Assembly (NCBI RefSeq): GCF_001679725.1
Contig: NZ_CP016282.1
Span: forward strand, 1,736,001 to 1,800,000
DNA: 64,000 bases
From: Cryobacterium arcticum
GTDB lineage: Bacteria; Actinomycetota; Actinomycetes; Actinomycetales; Microbacteriaceae
Direction of reading: 5' to 3'
A model generated the notes under the pieces. It made no database searches. It had not been told where the DNA came from and saw only the letters and a list, made by a program, of their open reading frames with translations. Of the stretch, positions 43,330 to 52,276 are shown piece after piece. Made by a program: the position numbers and the translations under genes. The first letter of the stretch is position 1. Each line of letters opens with the position of its first letter.

Positions 43330-44439
43330 CTAGAAGACCCGCCGGGTCACCGTGCCGGCGAAGTCGGTGAGCGCGACCAGCACGCTCTGTTCCACGAGCG
43401 AACCGTCCAGGGCGGCGAGAGCCTGAGTCACGTTCTCCTGGATCAGGGTCTCGACCCTGTCGACGGCGCCGCTGTCGACGATGATCTGCTGCAGCTCGGA
43501 GATCTGCTCCGGCGTGAGGTCGGGGCGCCCGAGCAGTCTGTCGACGGTACCGCGGGATGCCGTGTCCAGGCGTTCCCTGGCCAGCGCGATCAGAACGGTG
43601 CGCTTGCCCTCGCGCAGGTCGTCGCCACTGGGCTTGCCAGTGACGCTTGCATCGCCGAACACGCCGAGCAGGTCGTCGCGCAACTGGTAGGCGATCCCGA
43701 GCGGCAGCCCGAATGCCCGCAGGATGTCGAGCTGGTCGTCATCGGCGCCGGCGAGGGCCGCGCCGATCACGAGCGGTGCCTGCACGCTGTACTTGGCCGA
43801 CTTGAAGACGATGACCCGCACGGCGCGGTCGAGCAGCTCCGCTTCCGGCTGGGTGAGCCAGGCCCGCTCCTCCAGGATGTCGAGGTACTGGCCGGCCGTG
43901 ACCTCGGTGCGCATGAGGTTGAACTCGGTGCGGGCGCGCCGTGCGCTGACCCGGTCGGCGGCGGCGTCGAGGCCCTCGTCGAGCAGTTCGTCGCTCCAGC
44001 CGAGCAGGAGGTCGCCGAGCAGGATCGCCGAGGCGCGGCCGAAGTCGGCGGGGCTTCCGGCCCATCCGTTGGCGCCGTGCAGGCTCTCGAAGCGCCGGTG
44101 CGCCGAGGGGGCGCCCCTGCGGGTGTCCGAGTTGTCGATGATGTCGTCGTGGACGAGCGCCGCGGCATGGAAGACCTCCAGTGCGCTGGCCGCCGACACC
44201 AGCCCGGCCAGGCCCGCGGGGACCTCGTCGGAAGACGTCGGCGCGGTCGCCGGAACGCTCTGCCAGCCGAGGTGTGCGAACTGGGCCCGGAAGCGCTTCC
44301 CGCCGCTGAGAAACTGCCGTGAGAAGTCCACCAGCACAGTGAGGTCAGGGCTGATGGTCGTCACAATTGATTCACGCGTATTGATGAATTCGTCGATGCG
44401 AGAATGAACCAGATCGACCAGTCGAGTGCTTTGAGCCAC
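43330..44439 (-). CDS. Polyprenyl diphosphate synthase (IdsA2-like)
   Basis: A 369-aa trans-prenyl diphosphate synthase. First Asp-rich motif VHDDIIDNSD near 97-106, with GGKRFRAQ upstream and the second motif LRDDLLGVFGD near 230. It is only distantly similar to crtE at 16043-17089. In mycobacteria the corresponding idsA2 lies beside Rv2175c and feeds prenyl-lipid or menaquinone synthesis. The chain length is not readable here. ATG at 44439; convergent with the Rv2175c-like gene. Confidence 0.92.
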   Translation of the reverse strand: MAQSTRLVDLVHSRIDEFINTRESIVTTISPDLTVLVDFSRQFLSGGKRFRAQFAHLGWQSVPATAPTSSDEVPAGLAGLVSAASALEVFHAAALVHDDIIDNSDTRRGAPSAHRRFESLHGANGWAGSPADFGRASAILLGDLLLGWSDELLDEGLDAAADRVSARRARTEFNLMRTEVTAGQYLDILEERAWLTQPEAELLDRAVRVIVFKSAKYSVQAPLVIGAALAGADDDQLDILRAFGLPLGIAYQLRDDLLGVFGDASVTGKPSGDDLREGKRTVLIALARERLDTASRGTVDRLLGRPDLTPEQISELQQIIVDSGAVDRVETLIQENVTQALAALDGSLVEQSVLVALTDFAGTVTRRVF

Positions 44440-44512
44440 GTGCCTAGCCTAGCCATCTCGGCGGGACTAGAATTAGGGTCTAATCCGCTCGATCCCCAAT
44501 TGGAGGAATGAG

Positions 44513-44893
44513 ATGCCGCTTTCAGAACAAGAGCAGCGACTCCTCGAAGAGATGGAGCGCAGTCTCTATCACAACGATGCCGAATTCGTGGCGAGCGTCG
44601 GGGGCACGCGCCTCCGCCCCAATTACCGATCCATAGTCCTCGGGGTCCTCGCCGGCGTCGTGGGGATCGCGACTCTTGTGGCCGGCGTTGCGGTGCAGCA
44701 GCTCTGGCTGGGCATCATCGGATTCATCATCATGTTCGGCGGGGTGCTTCTGGCCATCACGCCGGGTCGCACCGCCCGGGCGACGAGGCCGTCGTCCTCC
44801 CAGACCCGCCGCCCCGCGCAGGCGCGCACCCAGCAGGGCTTCATGGACAAGCTCAACGACCGCTGGGACCGCCGCCAGGACGGACAGCAATAA
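44513..44893 (+). CDS. DUF3040 membrane protein
   Basis: A 126-aa protein of the DUF3040 family: MPLSEQEQRLLEEMERSLYH start (split: MPLSEQEQRLLEEME, then RSLYHNDAEF), two adjacent hydrophobic helices (about 43-85) and a basic, glutamine-rich tail. It is found in front of mraZ in many actinobacteria, including Rv2169c in M. tuberculosis. No function is known. ATG 44513 has GGAGGAATG-like GGAGG upstream. Confidence 0.9.
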   Translation: MPLSEQEQRLLEEMERSLYHNDAEFVASVGGTRLRPNYRSIVLGVLAGVVGIATLVAGVAVQQLWLGIIGFIIMFGGVLLAITPGRTARATRPSSSQTRRPAQARTQQGFMDKLNDRWDRRQDGQQ

Positions 44894-44958
44894 CCTACGG
44901 ATGGGCTCCATGAGCCCATCACGCAGAGCCGCCGGCTCAACGATCCGGTCTGCCCGAG

Positions 44959-44998
44959 AAACGCCCGCCCCTGGCGCACCCAGGATGGCGGGCGTTTT
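44959..44998 (+). terminator. Terminator after the DUF3040 gene
   Basis: AAACGCCCGCC (44959-44969) pairs with GGCGGGCGTTT (44987-44997), with an inner CCTGG/CCAGG stem and a two-base bulge, followed by T. It ends the DUF3040 transcript. The 44894-45273 gap (380 bp) has no gene and holds this, a second terminator and the mraZ promoter region. Confidence 0.87.
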
Positions 44999-45063
44999 CG
45001 TTTGCAGCCGCATCCCGCTCTCCCCGCGAACCTCCCTTTTGCCCCACTAGCCGGAACCCGCAC

Positions 45064-45090
45064 GGGCCGACCACACGGTCGGCCCTTTTT
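45064..45090 (+). terminator. Second terminator upstream of mraZ
   Basis: GGGCCGACC (45064-45072) and GGTCGGCCC (45077-45085) form a perfect 9-bp stem with loop ACAC and are followed by five T. A classic Rho-independent signal that shields the division cluster from upstream read-through. Confidence 0.92.
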
Positions 45091-45156
45091 CATGCCCAAA
45101 ATCGGGCAGAAGTGCTCCAAAATCTGGGATTTCCCTCCACCCGGTGATTCCCTGTG

Positions 45157-45180
45157 AATTCGGGGAATAATTCGGCGAAT
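45157..45180. repeat. Two tandem 12-bp repeats upstream of the MraZ boxes
   Basis: AATTCGGGGAAT (45157-45168) is followed by AATTCGGCGAAT (45169-45180), one base different. They lie in the AT-richer part of the mraZ upstream region, 32 bp before the first GTGG box, and could be an activator site. Confidence 0.65.
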
Positions 45181-45211
45181 AAACGGCAAAACACCCTGAT
45201 TTCCAGACGCA

Positions 45212-45235
45212 GTGGTTGATAGTGGAGTAAAGTGG
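45212..45235 (+). promoter_or_regulatory. MraZ-binding boxes (three GTGG repeats, 10-bp period)
   Basis: GTGG occurs at 45212-45215, 45222-45225 and 45232-45235, exactly one helical turn apart, within GTGGTTGATA, GTGGAGTAAA and GTGGAGCAAC. MraZ binds tandem direct repeats of this kind in its own promoter in several bacteria. The last box is 38 bp before the mraZ ATG. Confidence 0.82.
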
Positions 45236-45273
45236 AGCAACACCTGACCTTGGCCGGAAGAGAGGGGTGACGA

Positions 45274-45705
45274 ATGTTCCTCGGGACCTATGCCCCCAAG
45301 CTCGACGACAAAGGACGCGTCATCCTGCCGGCCAAATTCCGCGACGAGCTCTCGACCGGCATCGTGATGACTCGCGGTCAGGAACGCTGCCTCTACGTCT
45401 TCACCTCGCGTGACTTCGACGAGGTGCACGAGAAGATCCGCCAGGCGCCCATCACGAGCAAGGAGGGGCGGGACTTCTTCCGCGTCTTCCTGTCGGGAGC
45501 CAGCGCCGAAACCCCCGACAAGCAGAACCGCGTCACCATCCCGGCCAACCTCAGGGCGTACGCGGGACTCGACCGCGACCTTACGGTCATCGGCGTGGGC
45601 AACCGCGTGGAGATCTGGGACACCGAGGTCTGGGACACCTACCTCGCCGAGCAGGAAACCTCGTTCGCCAACATCACGGAGGAGGTGATTCCGGGACTCT
45701 TCTAG
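45274..45705 (+). CDS. mraZ: Division and cell-wall cluster regulator MraZ
   Basis: A 143-aa protein of two AbrB-like SpoVT domains that forms rings and binds DNA, usually repressing the dcw operon. Family features: [26 protein letters not shown] (split: [14 protein letters not shown]), then [17 protein letters not shown] in the second half. The three GTGG boxes upstream support autoregulation. ATG 45274 after AGAGGGGTG. Confidence 0.96.
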   Translation: MFLGTYAPKLDDKGRVILPAKFRDELSTGIVMTRGQERCLYVFTSRDFDEVHEKIRQAPITSKEGRDFFRVFLSGASAETPDKQNRVTIPANLRAYAGLDRDLTVIGVGNRVEIWDTEVWDTYLAEQETSFANITEEVIPGLF

Positions 45706-45769
45706 CTCCTGGTGCTCGACTCCCAGCCGTCGCCCTCCTGACACACTTCCCCGGTGCCAGGCGGAACGG

Positions 45770-46861
45770 ATGGGGATCCGGCCCCAGGATCCAGCCCGGG
45801 TAGCTATGAACAACGACAGCAACGGCACCAACATCAACGACAACACGAACAACAAGCCGAACGACGAGATGACCACCGACACCACCGCAGCGAGCCCGGG
45901 CGACCGGCCCCAGCTGAGCGAGATCCACACCCCGGTGCTGCTGGAGCGCAGCATCGAGCTCCTGGGTCCCGTTCTGGACAAGCCCGGCGCGATCCTCGTC
46001 GACGCCACCCTCGGCATGGGCGGCCACGCCGAAGCCATGCTCAGCCGCTTCCCCGGACTCACCCTGGTGGGGTTGGACCGCGACCTCGACGCGCTGGCCA
46101 TCGCCGAGGAGCGCCTCAAGCCGTTCCACGACCGCATCCACCTGGTCCACACGGTCTACGACGGCATCCTCGACGCCCTCGCCGGTCTCGGCATCAGCGA
46201 GGTCCAGGGCATCCTGTTCGACCTGGGCGTCTCCAGCATGCAGCTCGACCAGGTCGAGCGCGGCTTCTCCTATTCCAAGGACGCCCCGCTGGACATGCGC
46301 ATGGACAGCACCTCGCCGCTCACCGCCGAACGCATCCTCGCCGACTACAGCGAGGCCGAACTGCGTCGCATCTTCCAGGAGTACGGCGAGGAGAAACTCG
46401 CCGGACGCTACGCCAAGGCGATCGTCGAGGCCCGCGAGACCGCGCCGTTCGTCCGGTCGGCGCAGCTGGTCGAGGTCATCACCAAGGTCACCCCCGTCGC
46501 GGTGCAGCGGATGGGGCACCCCGCCAAGCGGGTGTTCCAGGCGCTCCGCATCGAGGTCAACCAGGAACTGGCCGTTCTCGAACGCGCCATCCCCGCCGCG
46601 ATGGAAGCTGTCGCCGTCGGCGGCCGCATCGTGACGATGGCCTACCAGTCGCTCGAAGACCGCATCGTCAAGCGGATGTTCGCCGCCGCCTCCACGTCCA
46701 GCGCCCCCGCCGGACTCCCCGTCGAACTGCCGGAGCACAAGCCGCTGTTCACTCTGCTCATCCGCGGCGCCGAGCAGGCGTCCGAGGACGAGAAAGCCAT
46801 CAACCCCCGTGCAACGTCGGTTCGCCTGCGTGCCGCTGAACGACTGAGGAGAGCCGAATGA
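45770..46861 (+). CDS. rsmH: 16S rRNA (cytosine1402-N4)-methyltransferase RsmH
   Basis: This 363-aa SAM-dependent enzyme methylates C1402 of 16S rRNA. The SAM motif [14 protein letters not shown] is at about 82, with [13 protein letters not shown] before it and [15 protein letters not shown] after. An Asn/Asp-rich N-terminal extension ([19 protein letters not shown], about 14-32) is unlike the rest of the protein. ATG 45770 has a weak AGGCGG upstream; starts at 45806 or 45869 would drop part of the extension. Its stop overlaps ftsL as ATGA. Confidence 0.93.
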   Translation: MGIRPQDPARVAMNNDSNGTNINDNTNNKPNDEMTTDTTAASPGDRPQLSEIHTPVLLERSIELLGPVLDKPGAILVDATLGMGGHAEAMLSRFPGLTLVGLDRDLDALAIAEERLKPFHDRIHLVHTVYDGILDALAGLGISEVQGILFDLGVSSMQLDQVERGFSYSKDAPLDMRMDSTSPLTAERILADYSEAELRRIFQEYGEEKLAGRYAKAIVEARETAPFVRSAQLVEVITKVTPVAVQRMGHPAKRVFQALRIEVNQELAVLERAIPAAMEAVAVGGRIVTMAYQSLEDRIVKRMFAAASTSSAPAGLPVELPEHKPLFTLLIRGAEQASEDEKAINPRATSVRLRAAERLRRAE

Positions 46862-47454
46862 GCGACAACCTGGCCCGGGCATTTGAATCGGCACCGCTGC
46901 GTCCGGATCGCGCGCCGCACACCGGGGCGGAAGAACGCCGCCACATCGAGATCGTCAGCCCGAGCGCGCACAAGCGGCCGCGCGTGGTCTACGCGCTGTC
47001 GGCCGTGGCCTGCGTCGGGGCGGTCATCGTCGCCCAGCTCCTCTTGAGCGTCGGAATCTCCCAGGGGGCCTACGAGATCTCGGCACTGCGCGCGAGCCAG
47101 GTCGAACTCGGCCGCACGGCCAGCAGCGTGAGCGAGGACCTCATCCGGGTGTCCTCGCCGCAGAGCCTGGCCGCCAACGCCGAGGCCCTGGGCATGGTCA
47201 GCAACTCCAGCCCCGCCTACCTCCGTCTCTCCGACGGCGCCGTCCTCGGTGCGCCGAGCTCGGCCAGCGGCAGCCAGGCCGGCGCCGCGAGCCTGGTGCC
47301 CAACGCGCTGCTGGCCGGGGTGCCGCTGGTGACCCAGCTGCCCGCAGGCGGCCAGGGGGCCAGCGTCGCGTCCGCGGCCGCCGCGCCCATCGGCGGATCG
47401 GCTCCGCTGGCAGTTGCCGTGACCGACGGCCTGCCGTCGCCGACCACTCGCTAA
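46858..47454 (+). CDS. ftsL: FtsL-like septum protein
   Basis: A 198-aa bitopic membrane protein. One transmembrane helix at about 42-66 is followed by a short heptad-like region ([20 protein letters not shown]) and an Ala/Ser/Gly-rich external tail longer than normal FtsL. It matches the position of FtsL between rsmH and the class B PBP. FtsL forms a complex with FtsB and FtsQ that activates FtsWI. Sequence conservation is low, as expected; position carries the call. Overlaps rsmH by 4 bp. Confidence 0.82.
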   Translation: MSDNLARAFESAPLRPDRAPHTGAEERRHIEIVSPSAHKRPRVVYALSAVACVGAVIVAQLLLSVGISQGAYEISALRASQVELGRTASSVSEDLIRVSSPQSLAANAEALGMVSNSSPAYLRLSDGAVLGAPSSASGSQAGAASLVPNALLAGVPLVTQLPAGGQGASVASAAAAPIGGSAPLAVAVTDGLPSPTTR

Positions 47455-47487
47455 ACGCCGGTACAGTCCGGTACAGGAGGACCACAC

Positions 47488-49266
47488 GTGGCGAAAAGAA
47501 GCATGTCCAGCAAGCGCAGGGTGGCGGCGACGATTCTCGTCCTCGTCGCGATCATCGGACTCTTCGTGGTACGCCTCGTCGATATCCAGGTGGTGCGCGC
47601 CGACTCCCTCAGCGCCGACTCCCTCGGCAATCGCTCGGTGGAGAAGACGGTCTACGGCTCCCGCGGCGAGATCCTCGACGCCAACGGGGTCGTGCTGGCC
47701 GGAACGGTCATGCGCTACGACGTCGTCGTCTCGCCCAAGAACACCAGCACCTTCACCCGCACCGTCAACGGCAAGGATGTCTCGGTGCCGGTGGCCCAGG
47801 CCGCGGCCGAGATCGGGGCCATCACCGGCCAGACCGCCGAGGCCGTGCAGGGCATCGTCACGGACTCCCTGACCGAGAACCCCAAGTCCGATTTCGCCTA
47901 CATCACCAAGCAGGTCGATGTCGATGCCTTCCGCGCCCTCGACGCCCTCGACATCCCCTGGCTGTACCTCTACCAGAACCCGAGCCGGGTCTACCCCAAC
48001 GGCGCCGTCGCCGGCAACCTCGTCGGCTTCGTCTCCGGTGAGGGCGAGGCCCAGGCCGGCCTCGAGCTGGGTCAGGACTCCTGCCTGGCCAGCAACAACG
48101 GCATCGAGACCTATGAGCGCGGCGCCGACGGCGTGCGCCTGCCCGAAAGCACGGTCACCACGAAGGCCGCCGTGGACGGCAGCGATGTCGTCACCACCAT
48201 CGACTCCGACCTGCAGTGGTTCGTCCAGCAGGTGCTCGCCAAGCAGGCCCAGGCCACCGGCGCCGCCTGGGGCAACGTCGTCGTGCAGGAGGTCAAGACC
48301 GGCAAGCTCGTCGCCGTTGCCGACTATCCCGCCGTCGACCCCAACAATGTGAGCGCGACGACCAACCCTGACGACCGCGGCTCCCGCGCCTTCAGCGCCT
48401 CGTACGAGCCCGGCTCGACCTTCAAGGCCCTCACCGCGGCATCCGTCATCGACGCAGGCCTCGCCGACCCGAACTCCCAGGTCGTCGCCCCGTACCGCTA
48501 CCTGCCCGCCAACGGAGCCAACATCAACGACAGCTCTGCGCACGGCGACCTGCGGCTGACGCTGACGGGTGTCCTCATCGAGTCGTCCAACACGGGCATG
48601 TCCAAGTTCGGCGAGCTCCTGAACGACCAGCAGCGTTACGACTACATGACCAAGTTCGGTGTCGGCAGCGTCACCGAGAGCGGCTTCCCCGCCGAGGACT
48701 CCGGCATCCTGCACGCCGCGGAGAACTGGGACAACCAGACCGCCTACGCCACCATGTTCGGCCAGGGCCTGACCACGACGGCCCTGCAGGTGTCGAGCAT
48801 CTACCAGACCATCGCCAACAACGGGGTGCGCATGCCCGTGCAGCTGGTGTCCGGCTGCAAGGCCGCAGACGGCACCGTGACCGAGGTTCCCTCCACCGAG
48901 GGCACCCAGGTCGTGTCGCCCACCGCGGCCCGCGAGACCGCCGACATGCTCGAGATGGTCTACCAGCAGGGCTGGCTCGCCGAGAAGTGGAAGATCCCCG
49001 GCTACCGCGTGGCCGCCAAGACCGGAACGGCCCAGATGCCCGACGGCAACGGCGGGTACACCAAGGGCTATCTTGTGTCGGTGTCGGGCTTCGCCCCGGC
49101 CGACGATCCGCAGTACGTCGTTTCGGTGAGTCTGGCCGATCCTGTTAACATGAATTCTTCAGCAGCATCCGCTCCGGTCTTCCAGGAAGTCATGAGTCAG
49201 GTGCTGAAGAAGTACCGGGCAGTTCCCTCGGGCGCCGCCGCGCCTGATCTCTCCGGTACCTGGTAA
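47488..49266 (+). CDS. ftsI: Class B penicillin-binding protein (FtsI/PBP3)
   Basis: A 592-aa septal transpeptidase. N-terminal membrane anchor at about 11-30, pedestal domain, then a transpeptidase domain with SxxK as S310-T-F-K313 in YEPGSTFKAL, the SSN motif in LIESSNTGMS, and KTG in AAKTGTAQMP. Cross-links peptidoglycan at the septum with FtsW. No PASTA repeats at the C-terminus, unlike some Gram-positive FtsI homologues. GTG 47488 has AGGAGG upstream. Confidence 0.95.
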   Translation: MAKRSMSSKRRVAATILVLVAIIGLFVVRLVDIQVVRADSLSADSLGNRSVEKTVYGSRGEILDANGVVLAGTVMRYDVVVSPKNTSTFTRTVNGKDVSVPVAQAAAEIGAITGQTAEAVQGIVTDSLTENPKSDFAYITKQVDVDAFRALDALDIPWLYLYQNPSRVYPNGAVAGNLVGFVSGEGEAQAGLELGQDSCLASNNGIETYERGADGVRLPESTVTTKAAVDGSDVVTTIDSDLQWFVQQVLAKQAQATGAAWGNVVVQEVKTGKLVAVADYPAVDPNNVSATTNPDDRGSRAFSASYEPGSTFKALTAASVIDAGLADPNSQVVAPYRYLPANGANINDSSAHGDLRLTLTGVLIESSNTGMSKFGELLNDQQRYDYMTKFGVGSVTESGFPAEDSGILHAAENWDNQTAYATMFGQGLTTTALQVSSIYQTIANNGVRMPVQLVSGCKAADGTVTEVPSTEGTQVVSPTAARETADMLEMVYQQGWLAEKWKIPGYRVAAKTGTAQMPDGNGGYTKGYLVSVSGFAPADDPQYVVSVSLADPVNMNSSAASAPVFQEVMSQVLKKYRAVPSGAAAPDLSGTW

Positions 49267-49270
49267 GAAA

Positions 49271-50848
49271 GTGAGCCTCGTGACCGATTTGGCACCCTCG
49301 GCTCTCCGTCCTCAGCATCCGGTCCCGCGGTCGTTGTCGGGACTAGTCGATGAATTCAAACTTGACCTCCGCGGCGACGCGGGTACCCGGGAGCTGACCG
49401 GCGTGAGCCTGAGCTCCCGCACCGTACAGCCCGGCGACCTCTACGTGGGGATGCCCGGGCGCCTCATCCACGGGGCCTCCTTCGCCGCCGCCGCCCGCGA
49501 GGCCGGCGCAGTGGCTGTGCTCACCGACGAAGCCGGTGCGCTCCTGGCCGCCGACTGCGGGCTCCCCATTCTCGTCACGGCGGACGTGCGGTTGGCCCTC
49601 GGGGCGGTGTCCGCCTGGATCCACCGCACGGCCGACAACCCGGCCACGCTGTTCGCCGTCACCGGCACCAACGGCAAGACCAGCGTCGTCTACCTCCTCT
49701 TCGCGATCCTCAGCCAGCTCGGAGTGGTGGCCGGACTCACCTCCACCGCCGAACGCCGGATCGGCGACGTCGCGGTCACCAGCTCGCTCACCACCCCGGA
49801 GGCCAGCGAGCTGCACGCCCTCCTGGCGCGGATGCGCGAAGCCGAGGTTCGCGCCGTGGGTGTCGAGGTTTCGGCACAGGCGGTCAGCCGGCACCGGGTC
49901 GACGGCCTGGTCTTCGACCTCACCGGGTTCACCAACCTCTCGCACGACCACCTCGACGACTACGGGGACATGGAGGAGTACTTCCAGGCCAAACTGGAGC
50001 TCTTCCAGCCCGACCGGTCCCGGCGCGGCGTCGTCACGGTCGACTCCGAGTGGGGCCGTCGGATCGCCGCCGAGAGCCGCATCCCGGTCACCACCCTCGC
50101 CAACCACCCCCACATCGGCACCATGGACACCTCGGATATCGAGGCCGACTGGCACATGCACGTCGTCGCGACCGGAGCACGCTCCACCGAGTTCACGCTC
50201 GAGGGTCCGGATGGCCGACGCCTGCACACCCAGGTCCCGCTGCTGGGCTGGTACATGGCCGCCAACGCGGCCCTGGCCATCGTGATGCTCGTTGAGTCCG
50301 GTTTCGACCTCGCGGCCATCGAGCACGCCCTGGAGCGGGACGGCGGCATCACCGCCTACATCCCCGGTCGGGCCGAGCTCATCTCCGGGGACCGCGGGCC
50401 TCTCGTCTACATCGACTACGGGCACAGCCCCGACGCCTTCCTCAACACCCTGGCCGCGATCCGGGCCTCGACCACCGGCCGCATCATCATGGTGTTCGGG
50501 GCCGACGGCGACCGGGACAAGACCAAGCGCGCCGACATGGGCGCCATCGCCGCCCGCGGCGCCGACGCCGTCGTCATCACCAACTTCCACCCGCGCTTCG
50601 AAGACGCCGCGAGCATCCGGGCCACCCTCCTCGACGCGGCCCGCGTCGCGGTCCCGGACGGCGAACTCTACGAGGTCCCCGACCCCGCGACGGCCTTCCG
50701 CCGCGCCCTGTCGCTGGCCGGAGAGGGCGATGTCGTGCTCTACGCAGGCCCCGGCCACGAGAACTACCAGGAGGTGGCGGGTGTGAAACTGCCCTATTCC
50801 GCCCGGGACGATGCCCGCCTCGCTCTGCAGGAAGCCGGGTGGCTGTAG
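49271..50848 (+). CDS. murE: UDP-MurNAc-tripeptide synthetase MurE (altered amino-acid specificity motif)
   Basis: This 525-aa ligase adds the third stem residue to UDP-MurNAc-dipeptide. The ATP loop is TGTNGKTS at 131-138. Carbamylated-Lys motif KLELF is at 241-245, and HDHLDDYG is conserved. The residue-3 recognition site, usually DNPR for diaminopimelate, reads FHPR here (F439-R442, bases 50585-50596), so diaminopimelate is unlikely. Microbacteriaceae often use 2,4-diaminobutyrate or other diamino acids in B-type peptidoglycan, which would fit. GTG 49271; GTG 49280 is an alternative. The stop is followed directly by murF. Confidence 0.93.
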   Translation: MSLVTDLAPSALRPQHPVPRSLSGLVDEFKLDLRGDAGTRELTGVSLSSRTVQPGDLYVGMPGRLIHGASFAAAAREAGAVAVLTDEAGALLAADCGLPILVTADVRLALGAVSAWIHRTADNPATLFAVTGTNGKTSVVYLLFAILSQLGVVAGLTSTAERRIGDVAVTSSLTTPEASELHALLARMREAEVRAVGVEVSAQAVSRHRVDGLVFDLTGFTNLSHDHLDDYGDMEEYFQAKLELFQPDRSRRGVVTVDSEWGRRIAAESRIPVTTLANHPHIGTMDTSDIEADWHMHVVATGARSTEFTLEGPDGRRLHTQVPLLGWYMAANAALAIVMLVESGFDLAAIEHALERDGGITAYIPGRAELISGDRGPLVYIDYGHSPDAFLNTLAAIRASTTGRIIMVFGADGDRDKTKRADMGAIAARGADAVVITNFHPRFEDAASIRATLLDAARVAVPDGELYEVPDPATAFRRALSLAGEGDVVLYAGPGHENYQEVAGVKLPYSARDDARLALQEAGWL

Positions 50849-52276
50849 ATGATCGCCCTGAGCCTGACCGAGATCGCGGCGGCCATGAACGGTGAGCTTC
50901 ACCTTGCCGCGCCCGCCGCATCCGACACGCTGACCGCCGACTCTCTCGTGAGCGGCGCGGTCCACACCGACTCCCGAGAGGTCGCCTCCGGCGACATCTT
51001 CGTCGCCAAGCCGGGGGAGGAGACCGACGGTCACCTCTTCGCGCCGGCCGCCGTCGCCAACGGCGCCGTCCTGATCATCGTCGAACGCCTGCTCGACCTT
51101 CCCGTCGCCCAGGTGCTCGTGCCGGACGCCGTGACCGGCCTGGGCGACCTGGCCACCGCGGTCATCGCCCGCGTGCGCGCCACCGGACCCCTCCGGGTCA
51201 TCGGCATCACCGGATCCAACGGCAAGACCACCACCAAGAACCTGCTCAAGGCCATCCTCGAGCGTGTCGGCCCCACGGTGGCGGCACGCGCCTCCTTCAA
51301 CAACGAGGTCGGCGCCCCGCTGACCATGCTCGAGGTCACCGAGCAGACCGAATTCCTCGTCGCCGAGATGGGCGCGAGCGCCGAAGGCGAGATCCGGCGC
51401 CTGGTGCGGATGGCCCGGCCCGATATCGGCGTCGTGCTCAAGGTCGGCCTCGCCCACGCGGGCGGCTTCGGCGGAATCGACGCCACCGTGCGCACCAAGT
51501 CGGAGATGGTCACCGACCTGCTGCCGAGCGATGTGGCCGTGCTCAACGTGGACGACGACAGGGTGGCCGGGATGGCCGCTCTCACGAAAGCGCGCGTGGT
51601 GTGGTTCGGCGAGGGCGAGAACGCCGCCGTGCGCGCCTCCGCCATCCACGGCACCCGCACCGGCACGAGCTTCACGCTGCACCTGCCGGGCGGCGCGAGT
51701 CGGCCGGTCTCCTTCCGGGTCCTCGGCGAACACCATGTGATGAACGCCCTGGCAGCGGCCGCGGTCGCCGACGTCATCGGCGTGCCCATCGACGACATCG
51801 TCTCGGCCCTCGAATCCGTCACGGTCGCCGAACGGTGGCGCATGGAGGTCATGGGCGGACGCGACGACATCACCGTCATCAACGACGCCTACAACGCCAG
51901 CCCCGACTCGATGACGGCGGCCCTCAAGACCCTGGCCCAGATCCGCAAGCCCGACGGGCGCAGCATCGCCGTCCTCGGCGAGATGAGCGAACTGGGCGAA
52001 CTGGCCGGCGACGAGCACGACCGGATCGGCCTGCTCGCCGTGCGCCTCAACATCTCCCAACTCGTCGTGGTCGGCCCCGCCGCCCGGCGAATGCACATCA
52101 GCACCATCAACGAAGGCTCCTGGGACGGCGAGTCGGCCTACGTCGACAACGCCGACGAGGCCTTCGCCCTGCTGAGCGACACCGTGAAGCCCGGCGACAC
52201 CGTGCTCGTCAAATCATCGAATTCAGCCGGACTCCGTTTCCTCGGCGACCGACTGGGAAAGTTGTACTCGTGGTAG
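50849..52276 (+). CDS. murF: UDP-MurNAc-pentapeptide synthetase MurF
   Basis: A 475-aa ATP-dependent ligase that adds D-Ala-D-Ala to UDP-MurNAc-tripeptide. The ATP loop is [10 protein letters not shown] near 120-129. [17 protein letters not shown] and [11 protein letters not shown] are family motifs. ATG 50849 follows the murE TAG without a gap. Its end overlaps mraY by 7 bp. Confidence 0.95.
   Translation: MIALSLTEIAAAMNGELHLAAPAASDTLTADSLVSGAVHTDSREVASGDIFVAKPGEETDGHLFAPAAVANGAVLIIVERLLDLPVAQVLVPDAVTGLGDLATAVIARVRATGPLRVIGITGSNGKTTTKNLLKAILERVGPTVAARASFNNEVGAPLTMLEVTEQTEFLVAEMGASAEGEIRRLVRMARPDIGVVLKVGLAHAGGFGGIDATVRTKSEMVTDLLPSDVAVLNVDDDRVAGMAALTKARVVWFGEGENAAVRASAIHGTRTGTSFTLHLPGGASRPVSFRVLGEHHVMNALAAAAVADVIGVPIDDIVSALESVTVAERWRMEVMGGRDDITVINDAYNASPDSMTAALKTLAQIRKPDGRSIAVLGEMSELGELAGDEHDRIGLLAVRLNISQLVVVGPAARRMHISTINEGSWDGESAYVDNADEAFALLSDTVKPGDTVLVKSSNSAGLRFLGDRLGKLYSW

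Noticed and set aside
49343..52096. Minus-strand frame of about 917 codons opposite murE and murF
   Set aside because: Composition dominated by Asp, Gly, Val and His; it crosses two conserved genes and has no motif.
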